Below are positions 6,594 to 8,446 of a stretch of 8,446 nucleotides of DNA, piece after piece. The stretch is from Planctomycetaceae bacterium. GTDB taxonomy: Bacteria; Planctomycetota; Planctomycetia; Pirellulales; UBA1268. The DNA lies in the NCBI GenBank assembly GCA_018694455.1, contig JABHNP010000154.1:1-8446 (forward strand), given 5' to 3'. The first letter of the stretch is position 1. Every line of letters begins with the position of its first letter. Below the pieces are notes generated by a model that did no database searches, was not told the origin of the DNA, and was given only the letters and a program-made list of their open reading frames with translations. The position numbers and the translations under genes are program-made.

Positions 6594-7855
6594 CATCCAG
6601 TCATGACCAGGATTCATCCGTGCCACTGGGTGAATCTGTGACCGTAGAGGACATCGATGCTGCAGCTGAGCGAATTGCCGATGGCATTTATCGCAGCCCA
6701 TGTCCACCGAGTATCCCACTTTCTGAACTTACCGGTTGTGATGTTTTCTGCAAACTAGACCTTTTGCAGCGAACGGGCTCGTTTAAGGAGCGTGGTGCAC
6801 GCAATGCACTGTTGCTTCTCAATGAATCACAGAAAAACTCTGGTGTTATTGCAGCTTCAGCGGGAAATCATGCACTCGGTCTCGCCTATCACGGAAAGCT
6901 CCTGAAGATTCCGGTCACTGTTGTGATGCCTCGATTTGCACCGCTGGTAAAGGTGGCAACATGTCGGCGGCTCGGTGCAACGGTGCTGCTTCATGGTGAA
7001 ACCTTTGAAGAGGCAAGACAGCGCGCGGTAGAGTTGGCTTCTGAGAATGGCCTTCGATTAATTCATGGGTTTGATGACGTGGAGATCATCGCAGGGCAGG
7101 GGACTACAGCAGTTGAAATTCTTGAAGATGTACCAGATGCAGACGCAATCATCGTACCCACAGGAGGAGCAGGCCTTTTAGCTGGTGTTGCCATTGCTGC
7201 AAAGGCGAGACGACCGGATATCAAAATTATTGCGGTTGAGGCAGCGGCAGCGGCAAGCTTTACGGCATCGCTCGCAGCAGGAAAACCAGTTGATGCGCCC
7301 GTTCGACCGACCCTTGCTGATGGCCTCGCGGTTGGCAGAGTGGGTGAACGAGCATTTGCGTTAGCGGCTCCACGTGTTGATCGTGTACTGGCAGTTGATG
7401 AGCAATTGCTTTCGTTGGCTGTCTTACGATTGCTCGAGCTTGAAAAAACATCATGTGAGGGAGCGGGTGCTGCAGCATTAGCTGCGATCATGGGTGCAGC
7501 AGGGCAGGATCTGAAAGGCCTGAAGGTGGTCTTACTGTTATGCGGTGGGAATATTGACCCAACGGTGCTCCATCGAGTGATTGATCATGGCCTCGCTGTA
7601 GACGGTAGGCTGTGGCGTTTTACGGCGACTGTCAGCGATCGTCCCGGAGGTATGGCACGACTTACCCAGGTCATTGCGGATGCTGGAGCCAGTGTGCTTG
7701 AAATCAATCATGATCGAGCCTTTTCGGGGCCAGAAGTCTTCTCAACAACGGTTGAAGTCACTGTAGAAACAGCTGATCAAGATCATATAGATGCTCTCAA
7801 CAAGCAGCTCCATGAGGCAGGCTTTGGTGTTGTCCCTGCTACTGGCTGTCATTAG
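6590..7855 (+). CDS. ilvA: Threonine ammonia-lyase (threonine dehydratase), ACT-domain form
   Basis: This PLP enzyme converts threonine to 2-oxobutanoate and ammonia (often also acting on serine), the first step towards isoleucine or of threonine breakdown. It is 421 residues, fitting the medium-length family that carries one C-terminal ACT domain. The Schiff-base lysine is Lys66 in QRTGSFKERGA. SAGNHALG (90-97) is the usual substrate/cofactor loop. GGAG (192-195) is the phosphate-binding glycine loop, with Ala where many members have Gly. CGGNID (318-323) holds Cys where several relatives have Ser contacting the PLP ring nitrogen. From about residue 342 to 415, RFTATVSDRPGGMARLTQVI onward, lies the ACT domain, suggesting allosteric control by an amino acid. 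The GTG start is backed by GGAGG, and the start overlaps the HAD stop as GTGA. No other isoleucine gene is in view, so biosynthetic and catabolic roles cannot be separated; ilvA or tdcB naming would both be acceptable. Confidence 0.92.
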   Translation: MTSSHDQDSSVPLGESVTVEDIDAAAERIADGIYRSPCPPSIPLSELTGCDVFCKLDLLQRTGSFKERGARNALLLLNESQKNSGVIAASAGNHALGLAYHGKLLKIPVTVVMPRFAPLVKVATCRRLGATVLLHGETFEEARQRAVELASENGLRLIHGFDDVEIIAGQGTTAVEILEDVPDADAIIVPTGGAGLLAGVAIAAKARRPDIKIIAVEAAAAASFTASLAAGKPVDAPVRPTLADGLAVGRVGERAFALAAPRVDRVLAVDEQLLSLAVLRLLELEKTSCEGAGAAALAAIMGAAGQDLKGLKVVLLLCGGNIDPTVLHRVIDHGLAVDGRLWRFTATVSDRPGGMARLTQVIADAGASVLEINHDRAFSGPEVFSTTVEVTVETADQDHIDALNKQLHEAGFGVVPATGCH

Positions 7856-7874
7856 GCGGGTGTCATTAGGCGGT
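7847..7874. repeat. 14-bp tandem duplication across the ilvA stop codon
   Basis: TGTCATTAGGCGG occurs at 7847-7859 and again at 7861-7873, a 14-bp unit repeated with one final base change (G to T). The stop codon TAG (7853-7855) is in the first copy, so the second copy is noncoding and the protein end is unchanged. It looks like a recent slippage event. Confidence 0.8.
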
Positions 7875-7914
7875 GGCTGTAGTGATCATGCCGATTGTAA
7901 CGCGATATTCTTAC

Positions 7915-7943
7915 CGGCTCATACATAGTTCTCTTAAGAGCCG
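7915..7943 (+). terminator. Possible terminator or operator inverted repeat after ilvA
   Basis: CGGCTC (7915-7920) and GAGCCG (7938-7943) can form a 6-bp stem with a 17-base loop. The loop side also contains the perfect 10-base palindrome CTCTTAAGAG (7931-7940). No T-run follows, so intrinsic termination would be weak. It lies about 60 bases after the ilvA stop and about 57 before the next start, and could instead be an operator. Confidence 0.3.
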
Positions 7944-7959
7944 ATTCCTATAGTTTGAC

Positions 7960-7979
7960 GTGGCGAGGCCGGTCGCCAC
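7960..7979 (+). promoter_or_regulatory. Hairpin in the leader of the 57-residue gene
   Basis: GTGGCGA-GGCCGG-TCGCCAC gives a perfect 7-bp GC-rich stem with a 6-base loop. It ends 10 bases before the GGAGG ribosome binding site at 7990-7994. It could tune translation or protect a processed 5' end; a weak terminator of the preceding operon is the other option, but only CTTTA follows. Confidence 0.45.
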
Positions 7980-7999
7980 CACGCTTTATGGAGGCGGGT

Positions 8000-8173
8000 A
8001 TGAGCCATGTAGCACGCTTGGTGAAAAATGACATGGTCAACCATGCCAGGCAGAGTTCAGGAAGCGATGTAGGAATATCGTTGCAAGAGTTTAAGCGCTT
8101 GCGCGAGGAACTGTTGCGCAAGATTGTTTTCCGGGAGCGAGAACGGCAGCTTTTGAGGAAAATGGCTCAGTAA
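8000..8173 (+). CDS. Small basic protein of unknown function (57 residues)
   Basis: I do not recognise a family. The start ATG 8000 is chosen because GGAGG stands 5 bases upstream; the frame is open to a TTG at 7955, but that would run through the hairpin and has no comparable site. The product begins MSHVARLVKNDMVNHARQSS and has a short polar segment (SSGSDVG). The second half (about residues 26-57) is rich in Arg, Lys, Glu and Leu (FKRLREELLRKIVFRERERQ) and is predicted to be an amphipathic, perhaps coiled-coil, helix. There is no signal peptide, membrane segment or cysteine. The basic helix could bind nucleic acid or a partner protein; this is a guess from composition. The next gene starts 28 bases after its stop on the same strand, so the two probably share a transcript. 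Confidence 0.65.
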   Translation: MSHVARLVKNDMVNHARQSSGSDVGISLQEFKRLREELLRKIVFRERERQLLRKMAQ

Positions 8174-8201
8174 GGGCTTGATTGCAAGCTGGCTGGAGAA
8201 A

Positions 8202-8446
8202 ATGATGCGACAACCCGGCCAGAGCGTTGAGCAGGTGCTTCGGCAAATCGGTGTCTTCGTTCTCCTTGGTGCCATAGTTGTGGCGGTCTTTTGTGGGCGT
8301 GCGGTTCAAGTCTATGGCCAGCAATCTTTCGTGCCTGCTGGTTGGGGTGGAGGCCGACATACCCAACCTTTCGATCCAGAGCTTTTTTCTGATTACCTAT
8401 TGAGCGGTCAGACACCGCATCCGTCTGTTGCAAGAATCATAGCCCC
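8202..8446 (+). CDS. Exported protein N-terminus, possibly trypsin-like protease (3' partial)
   Basis: The frame is open from ATG 8202 to the window edge (81 complete codons). ATG 8202 and ATG 8205 are both served by GGAG at 8195-8198, with spacings of 3 and 6 bases, so 8205 may be the real start. The N-terminus MMRQPGQSVEQVLRQIG is followed by a hydrophobic stretch (about residues 17-32, VFVLLGAIVVAVFCG) and then VQVYGQQ, giving a signal peptide with possible cleavage near YG-QQ, or a signal anchor. The downstream part contains GWGGGRHTQPFDP and then HPSVARIIAP. The last motif resembles the first core strand of secreted trypsin-like serine proteases (HPAVVRI...GSGT), but the catalytic triad would lie beyond the window. 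Export is well supported; protease identity is tentative. Confidence 0.6.
   Translation, partial: MMRQPGQSVEQVLRQIGVFVLLGAIVVAVFCGRAVQVYGQQSFVPAGWGGGRHTQPFDPELFSDYLLSGQTPHPSVARIIA

Overview
The window is bacterial chromosomal DNA with no rRNA, tRNA, CRISPR array, transposase or phage gene. It most resembles a member of the Planctomycetota (order Pirellulales or a relative). This is an inference from three things: a large secreted protein with an inverse-autotransporter-like barrel followed by a right-handed beta-helix, a very long basic signal-peptide n-region, and irregular use of Shine-Dalgarno sites. No marker gene is present to confirm it.

Left part (1-3589). The 3' end of a plus-strand surface-protein gene converges on a 963-codon minus-strand gene. 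The latter encodes a signal peptide, an N-terminal outer-membrane barrel and a beta-helix passenger, probably a type Ve-like adhesin. A short perfect hairpin at 389-403 lies between and across the two gene ends. Upstream of the adhesin gene is a 296-base gap that holds a nested inverted repeat (3422-3461), a possible leader-RNA or terminator structure.

Middle (3590-5927). A minus-strand methyl-accepting receptor has a periplasmic double-Cache-like sensor, a HAMP domain and a signalling tip like that of WspA. No other chemotaxis gene is visible. Between it and the divergent plus-strand operon lie a 9-bp-arm inverted repeat and three tandem 14-bp repeats, which look like a regulatory region.

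Right part (5928-8446). A HAD-family sugar-phosphate phosphatase (YqaB/beta-phosphoglucomutase type) overlaps a threonine ammonia-lyase with a C-terminal ACT domain by four bases, so the two are probably translationally coupled. Next comes a 57-residue basic protein of unknown function with a strong ribosome binding site. Last is the start of an exported protein, possibly a trypsin-like protease, which runs off the window.

Functionally, the left and middle parts suggest cell-surface attachment and environmental sensing. The right part suggests amino-acid and sugar-phosphate metabolism. Any link between the adhesin and the receptor rests only on adjacency and shared strand.
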